Notes under the pieces: model-generated | What the model was told of the DNA's origin: nothing | The model's database searches: none | The model's input: only the letters and a program-made list of their open reading frames with translations | Translations under genes and position numbers: made by a program | From: Candidatus Poribacteria bacterium | GTDB lineage: Bacteria; Poribacteria; WGA-4E; WGA-3G | Length of the DNA stretch: 45,997 nucleotides | Direction of reading: 5' to 3' | Assembly (NCBI GenBank): GCA_021295735.1 | Contig: JAGWBU010000016.1 | Location: 1 to 45,997 of the forward strand | Shown: in pieces, positions 28,478 through 37,047 of the stretch | How the letters are laid out: every line of letters starts with the position of its first letter | How positions within the stretch are numbered: position 1 is the stretch's first letter

Positions 28478-29335
28478 ATGGAAAACAGTCCAATACTAAG
28501 TGGTAAACCTTTTAGTGAAGAGAAAACAACACAGATCGCCGAACAATTCTTCCGTGATGGATTTGTTCATATTCCGGGAGTGCTGACTGAAGATGAGGTC
28601 ACTGCACTACGAGATAAAACAGATGCGTTCTTCGCAGACCCAGAACTTGCTGAAAGGACAAACCCTGAACTTGCAGACCACCGATATATCCAGATGGGTG
28701 CACACGCTGAATCGGGTGAAACATTACCTTTCATTTTACGAAATACGATTGAACTTGATCCGATCTATCGGGATATGCTGCTTCGTGAACCGATTTTGAG
28801 TTTGGCTGAGGCAATAGTCGGGGCAAACTGCAAGTTTTGTGGTCAGAATGTGCTTCGTAATCTACCCGGACTCTCTATTAGCACTTGGCATGTAGACGGA
28901 TCGGTACATTTTCCTGTTACCGATGAGATGCCACGCCACGATCCTCGCTTACGCATGCCTGTGATGTGGTTCACGGTTCAGATGGCACTAAACGATATTG
29001 ATACAATTGAGGAAGGACCGACTCAATATGTCCGTGGCAGCCATTATTCAGGCAGAGGTCCCAACGATCAAGAAAATCCCGAATTTGAAGGGAATAAACC
29101 GGTTTCTATTTTCTGCAAAGCAGGTGATATTTATCTGCAGGACCCACAATGTTGGCATCGTGGTGCACCGAACCTGTCGGGCAAAACCCGTTATATTTTA
29201 CAATCTCAGTATGCAGCTTATTGGGCATACTGGCGGTTCAGTCTGTGTAACGGAGTGCCTGTACCAGAAGACGCATTACAAAATGCAAGTGATCGTCTGC
29301 TGGGTTTGTTAGGACGTAGTCGTCCGAATTCTTAA
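28478..29335 (+). CDS. Phytanoyl-CoA dioxygenase (PhyH) family protein 2
   Basis: The protein has 285 residues. Iron ligands are seen as HVD at 138-140 (STWHVDGSVHF) and H227 in DPQCWHRGAPN, with R238 as the probable 2-oxoglutarate contact. PTQYVRGSHYSGRGP at about 181-195 is the usual GSH loop of the family. It is cytoplasmic by sequence. AGGAG sits seven bases before the ATG. An amidase gene follows 21 bases later, so the two are probably one transcript and may act on the same compound, with the dioxygenase oxidising and the amidase cleaving an amide. The substrate is unknown. Confidence 0.9.
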   Translation: MENSPILSGKPFSEEKTTQIAEQFFRDGFVHIPGVLTEDEVTALRDKTDAFFADPELAERTNPELADHRYIQMGAHAESGETLPFILRNTIELDPIYRDMLLREPILSLAEAIVGANCKFCGQNVLRNLPGLSISTWHVDGSVHFPVTDEMPRHDPRLRMPVMWFTVQMALNDIDTIEEGPTQYVRGSHYSGRGPNDQENPEFEGNKPVSIFCKAGDIYLQDPQCWHRGAPNLSGKTRYILQSQYAAYWAYWRFSLCNGVPVPEDALQNASDRLLGLLGRSRPNS

Positions 29336-29356
29336 TTGAAATCAAGAAGGCGTAAC

Positions 29357-30757
29357 ATGTCAGAAACACCACTTCACTATAAACCTATTACCGAAATCGC
29401 AGAATTACTGTCTTCAAAAAAGTTGTCACCAGTTGAACTGACAACCGTTATGTTGCAGCGGATTGAACAACTTGACGACCAGTTGAAAAGTTATGCCACA
29501 GTAATGGCTGACCATGCGATAGCAGCAGCACAGAAAGCTGAACAGGAAATTTCAGCAGGTAAATATCGTGGACCGCTTCACGGTGTCCCGATTGCAGTGA
29601 AAGATCTCTGTTTTACAAAGGATGTTCGCACGATGGGCGGCGCGAAAGTTCTGCAAAATCATGTCCCCGAGTTTGACAGCACGGTTGTTGAGAGACTTGA
29701 AGCCGCGGGGGCGGTGCTACTTGGCAAACTCAATTTGACAGAAGGCGCAATGGGCGGTTACCATCCGGAATTTGATATTCCGATAAATCCGTGGAATCCT
29801 GATAAATGGACAGGTTCATCTTCAAGCGGTTCTGGCGTTGCAACTGCTGCAGGATTGTGTTCAGGTTCAATCGGTAGTGACACTGGTGGTTCAATTCGCT
29901 TTCCCTCAGCTGCGTGCGGGATTGTTGGAATAAAACCAACATGGGGTATAGTTAGCCGATACGGAGTGCTTGCACTTGCTGAATCTATGGATCATGTCGG
30001 CCCAATGACGCGAAGTGTTGCGGATGCGGGGATTATGCTTGAAGCAATCGCTGGCTTTGACCCGAATGATCCAACTTCTCTGCCCAATCCTGTACCTGCT
30101 ATGCTTGATGGGATAGATAAGGGTATCAAAAGAGTTAAAATAGGGTTTGACGAAAATTACGCAACGAAAGATGTTGACACTGAACTTGCCGAAGCGGTGT
30201 GTGCTGGCGTGAAAGTCTTAGAGGGATTAGGATCAGAAATCGTAGAGGTACAGTTGCCAGACATGGAAGAGTATGTTTTGGCGTGGCCAACAATCTGTTC
30301 CGCAGAAGCGGTAGCAGCGCATGCAGCTACCTATCCTTCACAACGGGATGCCTACGGACCTTGGTTCCAAGGATGGCTTGATATGGGCGCGCAGGTAACA
30401 GGGGCTAAATATGCCGAAGCAAACAACTTAAGAGTCGAATGTACAGGACATCTCAGATGGGTATTTCAAGATATTGATGTGTTGGTATGTCCGTCAATGT
30501 CCGCACCACCGCACAAAGTTACGCCTGAATTGCTATATGGTCCGAAAGAGACAAGACCAGCAAGGTTTCAACGATTTACTGCACCGTTTGACTACAACGG
30601 TGCCCCAACACTATCTGTACCGTGCGGTATGAACAGCGAAGGATTGCCCTTGAGCATTCAGTTTGTTGGCAAGCATTTGTCAGAACCGCTATTGTGTCAA
30701 GTTGGGCACGCTTATGAGAGTGCAACCTCATGGCATAATCTTCATCCCAACATTTAA
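29357..30757 (+). CDS. Amidase (amidase signature family)
   Basis: The protein has 466 residues. The Ser-cisSer-Lys triad region is present: K82 in IAVKDL, the serine cluster GSSSSGSG at 153-160, and nucleophile S179 in GSDTGGSIRFPS. CGIVGIKPTWG follows, as in GatA and other signature amidases. It hydrolyses a C-N amide bond. GatA is possible in principle, but no gatB or gatC is adjacent, and the pairing with a PhyH gene suggests a catabolic amidase. The frame is open from TTG 29336, but AAGAAGG at 29343-29349 is the ribosome site for ATG 29357. It converges with the SMP-30 gene, leaving 12 bases between the stops. Confidence 0.92.
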   Translation: MSETPLHYKPITEIAELLSSKKLSPVELTTVMLQRIEQLDDQLKSYATVMADHAIAAAQKAEQEISAGKYRGPLHGVPIAVKDLCFTKDVRTMGGAKVLQNHVPEFDSTVVERLEAAGAVLLGKLNLTEGAMGGYHPEFDIPINPWNPDKWTGSSSSGSGVATAAGLCSGSIGSDTGGSIRFPSAACGIVGIKPTWGIVSRYGVLALAESMDHVGPMTRSVADAGIMLEAIAGFDPNDPTSLPNPVPAMLDGIDKGIKRVKIGFDENYATKDVDTELAEAVCAGVKVLEGLGSEIVEVQLPDMEEYVLAWPTICSAEAVAAHAATYPSQRDAYGPWFQGWLDMGAQVTGAKYAEANNLRVECTGHLRWVFQDIDVLVCPSMSAPPHKVTPELLYGPKETRPARFQRFTAPFDYNGAPTLSVPCGMNSEGLPLSIQFVGKHLSEPLLCQVGHAYESATSWHNLHPNI

Positions 30758-30769
30758 CCAAGAACAATT

Positions 30770-31732
30770 CTATTTTTGCGGAAGGTGATAACCGTCTTTT
30801 CCAACACGAATTCTGTAGAGACTTCCGCCTGCTGTGATATAAAGCACCTTACTTGCTTCACCACGCCCAAAGGCGACGTTTGTCGGTAATTCCGGTGTCT
30901 TGATGTACGCCAATTCCTTACCATCTGGCGCATAAACACAAATACCAAACCGTGTTGCATCGCGGACTGCAACGTAGAGATTACCTTCCACATCAACTTC
31001 AAATCCGTCGGGACCGTGTTCTGGCGCATAGTCAGCGAGCATTTCACGGAAAGTTGCTGTCCCGTCAGATGACAAATCGTAAGCAAGGAGTGCCATCCGT
31101 CCCATGCAAGTTGGCAATTCATCAGGCATCTCCCGAAACGAACCGCTGTCGTTACTACCGACATAAAGCGTTTTCTGATCAGGTGAGACCGCGATACCAT
31201 TCGGTTTGCCGGAATCAGCGATGACGAGATGGACTGAACCATCTGTATCAATCCGATAGACACCCATAACGGGTTGTGCTACAGACTCATGCCCAACGTA
31301 GCGAGGATCAGTAAAATAGATTCTTCCCTGCTCATCAATCGTAAGATCATTAGGTGAATTAAACGATTTTCCTTCATATAGACCTGCGATAATATCACTT
31401 TTCCCCGTTTTCATATCAGTTCGGGTAATCCGTCGTCCTCCGAAATCTGCGCCCTCCGCAACAACTAAACGTCCATGTGCGTCAAACTTCATCCCGTTTG
31501 ACATCCCACTTGGAGATCGAAAAACAGAGGTATCCCCTGTTTTAGGATCGTATCGCATGATGTGTCCGGCTTGCATATCAGCTTGATGTGTGAAGGTGAT
31601 ATCGCTGAAATAGACCGTGCCATCTGGCGCGACGGTTGGTCCCTCCGTAAAATGTGCGTCACTGAAAACTTCCTCAAGTTTAGAGTCTGCTGGTAGGATT
31701 TCTTCTACGTTTGCAGTTTGCGAATTTGGCAT
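30770..31732 (-). CDS. SMP-30/gluconolactonase-like beta-propeller protein
   Basis: The protein has 320 residues, with the SMP-30 metal site in place: E30 (FTEGPTVAPDG), N178 (GKPNGIAVSPD) and D242 (GPDGFEVD), plus N128 (NSPNDL), which corresponds to the substrate-side asparagine. The repeated YFSD, YFTDP, LYVGSND and LYVAV strands fit a six-bladed propeller. Members hydrolyse sugar lactones or related esters. No signal peptide is seen. AGGAG lies before the ATG. It is followed 133 bases upstream by the Gfo/Idh/MocA gene on the same strand; the two could act in sugar oxidation and lactone hydrolysis, which is inference. Confidence 0.9.
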   Translation of the reverse strand: MPNSQTANVEEILPADSKLEEVFSDAHFTEGPTVAPDGTVYFSDITFTHQADMQAGHIMRYDPKTGDTSVFRSPSGMSNGMKFDAHGRLVVAEGADFGGRRITRTDMKTGKSDIIAGLYEGKSFNSPNDLTIDEQGRIYFTDPRYVGHESVAQPVMGVYRIDTDGSVHLVIADSGKPNGIAVSPDQKTLYVGSNDSGSFREMPDELPTCMGRMALLAYDLSSDGTATFREMLADYAPEHGPDGFEVDVEGNLYVAVRDATRFGICVYAPDGKELAYIKTPELPTNVAFGRGEASKVLYITAGGSLYRIRVGKDGYHLPQK

Positions 31733-31794
31733 ATTTAACTCCTCATTATAGTGATATACGAATATTCCTATACGCCTCTTTTTCCATTAACAGT

Positions 31795-31818
31795 GTTTGT
31801 AGTCGCGCAATTCATTGC
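31795..31818. repeat. 24-bp repeat, inverted copy of 36968-36991
   Basis: The 24 bases GTTTGTAGTCGCG to CAATTCATTGC are exactly matched in reverse complement at 36968-36991. GCGCAAT-TC-ATTGCGC inside it is itself a palindrome. The two copies lie in opposite orientation and bracket the oxidoreductase, the Res gene, the 58-residue protein and the broken membrane gene. The remaining part of 31733-31865 holds nothing else. Confidence 0.65.
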
Positions 31819-31865
31819 GCCTCTTTCTTGTTAATAAAGTATGTAGTCAATCTTTCGGACGTATT

Positions 31866-32882
31866 TTATCCCATCGGATGCGGACCGTGCGTCGTCAAGC
31901 TCTGGCGGGCATGTGCATAAACGGCATCCTGAATTTCAAGTATCCGCACAGCATCAACAACCGACGGTTCAAATGTGCCTCCGTCACGAATAGCGTCAAA
32001 TGCTTTACCCATCACGCCTTTTATTCTTGCACCGTGTGAGATGTCCTCGCTGAACTGCACACCTTCTGTTGTGTGAACTTCAATCAACGGTTCGCCATTC
32101 TTACCATATTGCTCAAATACCGATGCTTTTGTGCCAATAAATCGGAAGAAGTGATCGCCACCCCGCTTGCCTGACGGATAGGTATAACCCGACTCAATAA
32201 TCCCTGTGATACCGTCTTCTGTCCTTAGCACACCGATACCGCTATCCTCCACTCCCCGACTATGCATAGCATTAGACATCACCGCACCAACCACCGTAAT
32301 CTCCTGATTACCCACAAACTGAAGAAAAGTATCAATACCGTGTGCTGCTTCAACTGCCCAACACCCACCACCGGAAATGTTCGGATCGTTGTGCCAGTAG
32401 GAAGGTGTCGGATCATAACGGGATGGTGGACCATTGTTCAATCTGCTATTGTATAACACAAGGTCACCCAAACTGCCATCTTCAATCATCTCCTTGACGA
32501 CACTCACGATTCTGCTTACACGGTTTGGCAGCACAAGCGCGCTGAATACGCCATGCTTTTCGGATGCCTTTGCTGTAGGACGCAGCCTATCTGCACAGTC
32601 TGCGAACGGTTTATCCAAAAGATAGGGGATACGTCTGTCAACACATGCCCGAACGTGAGATGGCATTTCGGTATGTTTTCCCGCGACAAGTGCTGCGTCC
32701 GGTTTGGTTGCATCCAGACAGTTGCCTGCAGAATCAAATGCTGGAGACTGAAAGTCATTTGCTAACTGTTCGCGTTGTGAATGCTCCGCATCCATCACAC
32801 CTACGATTTCGTGTCCGAGTGCTTGTGCGGTGCGTGCCATGCTGCGTCCGTGATGGCTGTAGGAGAGAAGTGCTAATTTCAT
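31866..32882 (-). CDS. Gfo/Idh/MocA family oxidoreductase
   Basis: The protein has 338 residues. The N-terminal dinucleotide-binding fold begins MKLALLSYSHHGRSMARTAQ; the glycine motif is less regular than the usual GxGxxG. DKP at 90-92 replaces the family EKP motif and carries the lysine. SGGGCWAVEAAHGIDTF at 170-186 matches the catalytic-helix motif, with H181 and D184. Members are NAD(P)-dependent dehydrogenases of sugars, inositols and related compounds. CGGAG lies before the ATG. The gene lies 34 bases downstream of the Res gene, but a functional link to it is doubtful. Confidence 0.9.
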   Translation of the reverse strand: MKLALLSYSHHGRSMARTAQALGHEIVGVMDAEHSQREQLANDFQSPAFDSAGNCLDATKPDAALVAGKHTEMPSHVRACVDRRIPYLLDKPFADCADRLRPTAKASEKHGVFSALVLPNRVSRIVSVVKEMIEDGSLGDLVLYNSRLNNGPPSRYDPTPSYWHNDPNISGGGCWAVEAAHGIDTFLQFVGNQEITVVGAVMSNAMHSRGVEDSGIGVLRTEDGITGIIESGYTYPSGKRGGDHFFRFIGTKASVFEQYGKNGEPLIEVHTTEGVQFSEDISHGARIKGVMGKAFDAIRDGGTFEPSVVDAVRILEIQDAVYAHARQSLTTHGPHPMG

Positions 32883-32916
32883 TTGTTACTCCGGAATTGA
32901 TACTAAGTTTCTATAA

Positions 32917-35900
32917 CTAACCAGGTGTAATTGAACCCTCAAAAATTTCAGCCAATTCCTCCCTCAGCAATTGTGGATCTCGGCAAACATGAAATTCCCA
33001 TTTTTTCAATTTACCCCAATTATTCACTGCGGCTATCCAACGTTTAGCTGCAGCATGTTTCGCATGAACCTGATCCGGTTCAAAACCTTTTATTTCTAAA
33101 ACAAGATGGACTCCATTTGTCAGTCGTACAATAAAATCTGGTTCGTAGAGATGAGAAAAACCGTTGTATTCATACGGAATTCCGAGTCCGAGATGGTCGT
33201 TCCGCACGTAACATTGGACAACATCAGATTGCTCAAGCCGAAATTTAGCAGCACGTTCCCATGTGTCTGTATCCAGTACTACCTGATTCACATGACTCCG
33301 TTCTGTTGCTACACATGTTCGCGCTGTGAGAAAGTCAACATCAGCCGATGTGCCGATCGGTGCATAACGGTTGAGGATAGGCAGCAGCGGGATTTCACCT
33401 TTCGCTTCATCAGGTTGAATAGCAGTCATCAAACGTTCTACGATTAGCGTAACGTATTTATCTTGACCGAGTTCACAAGGGTTACAACCGTGGAAGTCAA
33501 CCTTAGTTCTAATATAAGCCTCAACATACTTATAGACTTGCGGAAAAAGGCGGTGACGAGAGAGCAATCTAAGTTTCGGATTGCTGTCCGGATCTGGAGC
33601 GGTTTGACTGTCCCCAACTAATTTGAGAACAATTCGATGTGCAATCTCAAACTGGATGGCTTGCAAGTGGGTGGTCTGGTAATATTCTTCCCGGTCTTGA
33701 AGAATAATACCACCCGGACCTGATGCTGAAGGTGTGCCGATTTCATATCCCACAGCAGGTTTGACATAAAGTGCTGTTGGATTCAGTTCCGGTTGAATGC
33801 TAAGCGGTTCTGTTGAGTCAATATCTGCCTTGATTTCGTTTTTTCGTAGAGCAAAGGCGTATCCTTCTACAATCGGAAATCGTATCTCAGAATTTTCACG
33901 ATCAGGTAATGCTCTGACGTGATTTTTCGGTTTGTCATCAGGTTCTCTGCCTTTTGTGGGTCTGCCTCTGAAGGGGATAACTGAAAATGGTATGCCGTAG
34001 ACATCAACGTATTCCTCGGTAAGCAATCCAGTCTCTGGATCCGGTGTGTAATTCATTCTGCGTAACCCGCGCCCGACTACCTGTTCACAGAGCAGTTGAC
34101 TGGTAAAAGCACGCAACCCAAAGATATGTGTGACATTGTTTGCATCCCATCCCTCATTTAGCATTGCGACTGAGACAACGCATCTTATCTGTGCTCCCGG
34201 CTTACCAGGTTTTCCTATTGTTGCAACAATTTCTCTAAGTGCCTCTGCGGCTTGTGATGTGTTCTGGTTTGGGTTGGCACTTTCCGCTTGTGCAAGCATT
34301 TTGCTATCAATACGTAGTGTTCGTTTTACGTTTTCGGTATTTGAAAACAGTTCGGGAAAGATGGAACCTTTGTCATAGACTGTCTTCATCTTATTTTTCT
34401 TTTTCTTTTTACTTTTTCCGGCGGTGTCGCTGTCGTCAACGACCTCTTCGGCTCGTTCACCAGAAATCTTTTGATAAAAAATCTCTGCGATATCGGTATT
34501 AGCACATACGATAATCAAGACTGGCGGTGTTTTTTCTTGTGCATCTGATGCTTCCTCAATATATCCAAAACGTTCTTTCCACTGGCTGGTAAGTGTAAGC
34601 AGTGCTGGTTCTGCCTCACGATAGATGGCATCAGGTTTTGGAGTTCTTGTCCGTCTTCCTGGCGTTGTGTCTACAGCCGAAAGATCGTCAACAATCGTTT
34701 TCCATAGACGGAAGTATTTGGGTTCTGGTCTGCCAGTGGTGTCACTAACAGGTAATCGCGGAATCTTTGTGATGCCACTCTCAATTGCATCTACTAAACC
34801 GAAATCACTGACAAGCCACGGAAAGGGGGAACCCTCTCGAAAACCGCTGCCTTTAATGTAAAACGGTGTGGCAGAAAGGTCAACACAAAATTTGATACCA
34901 CACCCAACGTTAATTTTATCCAAACCTTCTACCCACACAGTTGCGTCTTGGCGTTCCCTCTTTTCCTCTGCAGAGAGTTTTTCCTCAATCGGTGCTGGGC
35001 GATAGGCGTGATGTCCCTCATCATTTAGTACCATAATAGGCGCGCGATCATGAAGTTCACCTAACACACGTTTGGCAAATACATCCGGGGTTTCTTCGCC
35101 TTTATTGACAACAGTGTAGATTTGACCGCCTTCGCTATGTTCCGATTCAGGTGCAAATTGATGCCAATTGGTAATCAACACCTTCCCACTATTGAGCAAC
35201 GGGCGGAGTTTTGTCGGAAGAAGTTCAAATTCATCGTAGTAGTTATCACTATCTTCGGGACGCAAAACCTGCAACCGTTGTTTGATTGTAAGATTCGGAC
35301 AGACGATGAGTGCTGCTGCAGGAAAACGTTCATCAGACGGTACTTTGCCACGATTACAAAATGCCCACGCGATAAGCATCGCCATCACAACAGTCTTGCC
35401 GCTACCAGTTGCCATTTTACAACCGTAACGGATCAAATCTAATGTATCGGGATCATTCGGAGAATCTACTAATTTCGCCAGGTCATCTTTGGAAAATTTA
35501 GGCGTAAAGCGTGGTCCCTTCTCTCTCTGAAGAATTTCAACGAGATAAATAATTGTTTCAACCGCTTCGCGTTGACAGAAAAAGAGTCGTCTTAACAGGT
35601 CTTCACGTCCCCAATGTCTCAGTAATTCTTTTGTTACATTCGTAGCACTTTCGTATTTTGAATTACGCCACCGCCGAACATCATCGCGGAGTGCGTTCAC
35701 TAACGGTAAATCGTCGCGTTGTTCTTCTTGAAAAAGTTTAAGTTGTTCGCTACCAGTACGTTCCGTTTTGTACCAGTATCCTGCATCGCGCCGGCCTGGT
35801 TGCTTGGAAGCCTCACCTGTTTGTGGATCGTAAATCCAATGTGCAGTGGGTTCTTCGTACGGGCTGCACAAGATCGGTTGTTCTACAGGTTGAATTGGGA

Positions 35901-35925
35901 GTTCAATTTGTTGGCTCTGATTCAT
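32917..35925 (-). CDS. Type III-like restriction endonuclease, helicase/nuclease (Res) subunit
   Basis: The protein has 1002 residues, counted from ATG 35925 (a TTG one codon earlier is open, but GAGG stands seven bases before the ATG). Helicase motif I is ATGSGKT at 172-178, motif II DEGH at about 302-305, and motifs V and VI are NEGWDANNVTHIFGLRAF and QVVGRGLRR. The C-terminal nuclease has the PD-(D/E)xK pattern: D930 in EPDFIV and E944-K946 in LVLEIKG. This is the DEAD/DEAH helicase plus endonuclease architecture of type III Res proteins of the large (about 1000-residue) kind. Its partner methyltransferase at 37048-39987 is on the same strand, 1.1 kb upstream, with two small genes between. 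Role: cleavage of unmodified foreign DNA. Confidence 0.92.
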   Translation of the reverse strand: MNQSQQIELPIQPVEQPILCSPYEEPTAHWIYDPQTGEASKQPGRRDAGYWYKTERTGSEQLKLFQEEQRDDLPLVNALRDDVRRWRNSKYESATNVTKELLRHWGREDLLRRLFFCQREAVETIIYLVEILQREKGPRFTPKFSKDDLAKLVDSPNDPDTLDLIRYGCKMATGSGKTVVMAMLIAWAFCNRGKVPSDERFPAAALIVCPNLTIKQRLQVLRPEDSDNYYDEFELLPTKLRPLLNSGKVLITNWHQFAPESEHSEGGQIYTVVNKGEETPDVFAKRVLGELHDRAPIMVLNDEGHHAYRPAPIEEKLSAEEKRERQDATVWVEGLDKINVGCGIKFCVDLSATPFYIKGSGFREGSPFPWLVSDFGLVDAIESGITKIPRLPVSDTTGRPEPKYFRLWKTIVDDLSAVDTTPGRRTRTPKPDAIYREAEPALLTLTSQWKERFGYIEEASDAQEKTPPVLIIVCANTDIAEIFYQKISGERAEEVVDDSDTAGKSKKKKKNKMKTVYDKGSIFPELFSNTENVKRTLRIDSKMLAQAESANPNQNTSQAAEALREIVATIGKPGKPGAQIRCVVSVAMLNEGWDANNVTHIFGLRAFTSQLLCEQVVGRGLRRMNYTPDPETGLLTEEYVDVYGIPFSVIPFRGRPTKGREPDDKPKNHVRALPDRENSEIRFPIVEGYAFALRKNEIKADIDSTEPLSIQPELNPTALYVKPAVGYEIGTPSASGPGGIILQDREEYYQTTHLQAIQFEIAHRIVLKLVGDSQTAPDPDSNPKLRLLSRHRLFPQVYKYVEAYIRTKVDFHGCNPCELGQDKYVTLIVERLMTAIQPDEAKGEIPLLPILNRYAPIGTSADVDFLTARTCVATERSHVNQVVLDTDTWERAAKFRLEQSDVVQCYVRNDHLGLGIPYEYNGFSHLYEPDFIVRLTNGVHLVLEIKGFEPDQVHAKHAAAKRWIAAVNNWGKLKKWEFHVCRDPQLLREELAEIFEGSITPG

Positions 35926-36019
35926 CAAGAGTCCTCGCTTTTTGTGTTAGTTGTCTCTTTTGTAAACCCAAAACCTATAAGGCGATAGGTTAGGTTTCTT
36001 GGCAAAACCTTAGAAATGA

Positions 36020-36048
36020 CAAGCGCGCCCTTGTGAAGGACGCGCTTG
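36020..36048 (-). terminator. Hairpin after the 58-residue gene
   Basis: CAAGCGCG at 36020-36027 and CGCGCTTG at 36041-36048 form an 8-bp stem. Read on the - strand it lies just after the stop of the 58-residue gene and is followed by TCATTTCT, a weak T-rich run. It resembles the palindrome at 7286-7306. A second hairpin, AACCTAT/ATAGGTT, lies at 35972-35991. It may be a terminator or only a repeat. Confidence 0.4.
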
Positions 36049-36061
36049 CTATACATATTAT

Positions 36062-36238
36062 CTACTTTTTAGATGGTTTGGATGGCTTAGAAGGTTGAGC
36101 AGGCTTGTTGGAAGTAGGTTTGGATGGCGAAGCGGGTTGTGGTTTCGCTGGTGGTTTGCGCGGCGGCCTTCTTGGACCAGCTGCTTCTAATATTTGATTG
36201 CTCTTAGTTTTTGTAGTTGTGGTTTTCTTATTTGACAT
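36062..36238 (-). CDS. Basic 58-residue Pro/Lys/Ser-rich protein
   Basis: The frame starts MSNKKTTTTKTKSNQILEAA and continues with GPRRPPRKPPAKP, then repeated PSKP units and ends SKPSKK. It has about 15 lysines, three arginines and one glutamate, so it is strongly basic and largely disordered, like the tails of histone H1-like nucleoid proteins. AAAGGAG lies seven bases before the ATG, a strong ribosome site. It lies between the Mod and Res genes on their strand. DNA binding or a role in the restriction system is inferred from charge and position only. Confidence 0.7.
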   Translation of the reverse strand: MSNKKTTTTKTKSNQILEAAGPRRPPRKPPAKPQPASPSKPTSNKPAQPSKPSKPSKK

Positions 36239-36310
36239 GATATAACTCCTTTAATTCTATGTGTGAACTTTTTAGCACTACTCTGCAACTATTGATTCTC
36301 ATAAGCCTTT

Positions 36311-36763
36311 TTAATTCCATCCAATGAAGAAAGCTGTACAAATAACAGCAGCAATATAGGTAAAGACAGAAACATAACTTAGAACACGCGTTACGCTTGA
36401 TGCAAAGGACTTTTGCTGTCCGGCATCTTCGTTGCCCTCCAGATAGTACTTTTCATTGAATTCGCGCTGCTTATCTAAAGCACGTTATCCAAAAAGGTAG
36501 GACAAGAGCGTAGAAATAATAGCGAGAACAAACATCAACCAAGAGAGGTGTAGTAACCACACATGTAAGGCTTCTGCCAGTTTAACTACGTTTCTTATGA
36601 ATACCAACGATAAACCTAAACCGGCACTTGACAATGAGAGAATCGCTTTGTCAAGATTCTCAACATTTGACAGATCGCGCTTAGAAAGTTCTTCGTCCTG
36701 TTTAATATACTGTTCATAGAGTTTTTCTTGGTCATCATCCGGATTTTGACGTTCTTCGTCCAT
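36311..36763 (-). pseudogene. Three-helix membrane protein interrupted by one in-frame TAA
   Basis: From ATG 36763 the frame runs 92 codons: an acidic N-terminus MDEERQNPDDDQEKLYEQYI, a helix at about 40-61 and a second at about 68-91 ending LLSYLFG. It then meets TAA at 36485-36487. The same frame continues without further stops for 57 codons (RALDKQREFNEKYYLEGNED, then a third helix VLSYVSVFTYIAAVICTAFF) to a TAA at 36311-36313. The second part has no plausible start codon or ribosome site, so the whole is one gene of about 150 codons with a nonsense codon (CAA to TAA would explain it), unless the stop is read through or is an assembly error. A good promoter and AGGA ribosome site precede it. 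Confidence 0.7.
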
Positions 36764-36821
36764 GATGTTTCCTACCTGAAAATCGAATTAACAATTTTGT
36801 AACGTTTTAGTGGACAAAATA

Positions 36822-36850
36822 AGTATAACGCATTTTAACAAAACAGGCAA
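36822..36850 (-). promoter_or_regulatory. Sigma-70-type promoter of the interrupted membrane gene
   Basis: On the - strand TTGCCT (36845-36850) and TATACT (36822-36827) are 17 bases apart. The predicted start near 36815 gives a leader of about 50 bases to ATG 36763. So this gene, the 58-residue gene and perhaps Res can be transcribed separately from Mod. Confidence 0.6.
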
Positions 36851-36886
36851 CCATTTTATTCGTTAAGCAGGTATTATACACCTATC

Positions 36887-36932
36887 GCCCCGAGAATCAA
36901 CGCCAAACCTACTTTTTGAGGTTTAGCGGGGC
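36887..36932. repeat. Nested hairpin downstream of the Mod gene
   Basis: GCCCCG (36887-36892) pairs with CGGGGC (36927-36932), and inside it AAACCT (36905-36910) pairs with AGGTTT (36919-36924). It lies beyond the 3' end of Mod on the - strand and may act in termination. The region 36764-37047 otherwise holds only the promoter at 36822 and repeats. Confidence 0.45.
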
Positions 36933-36967
36933 TAAAACCCGCGATTCACAGAAAAAAGAGAAAAGGT

Positions 36968-36991
36968 GCAATGAATTGCGCGACTACAAAC
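36968..36991. repeat. 24-bp repeat, inverted copy of 31795-31818
   Basis: An exact reverse-complement match over 24 bases to 31795-31818; see that entry. About 5.2 kb separates the copies. Confidence 0.65.
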
Positions 36992-37022
36992 GCATCTCCT
37001 CTTAAAATCCGCGTCCTCTGTG

Positions 37023-37042
37023 AAATCCGCGATTCAGACAAT
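37023..37042. repeat. 20-bp repeat beside the Mod stop codon, copy 1
   Basis: AAATCCGCGATTCAGACAAT is found here and at 40679-40698 in the same orientation. Each copy lies just beyond the 3' end of a - strand gene (Mod, PhyH 3). TTCAGACAAT occurs once more at 40739-40748, next to the PhyH stop, after several AATCCTG units. Confidence 0.6.
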
Positions 37043-37047
37043 CAGAA

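Noticed and set aside
30754-31263. A 169-codon - strand frame overlapping the SMP-30 gene
   Set aside because: It is in another frame of the SMP-30 gene, whose metal ligands and fold are intact; the overlapping frame has no recognisable domain.
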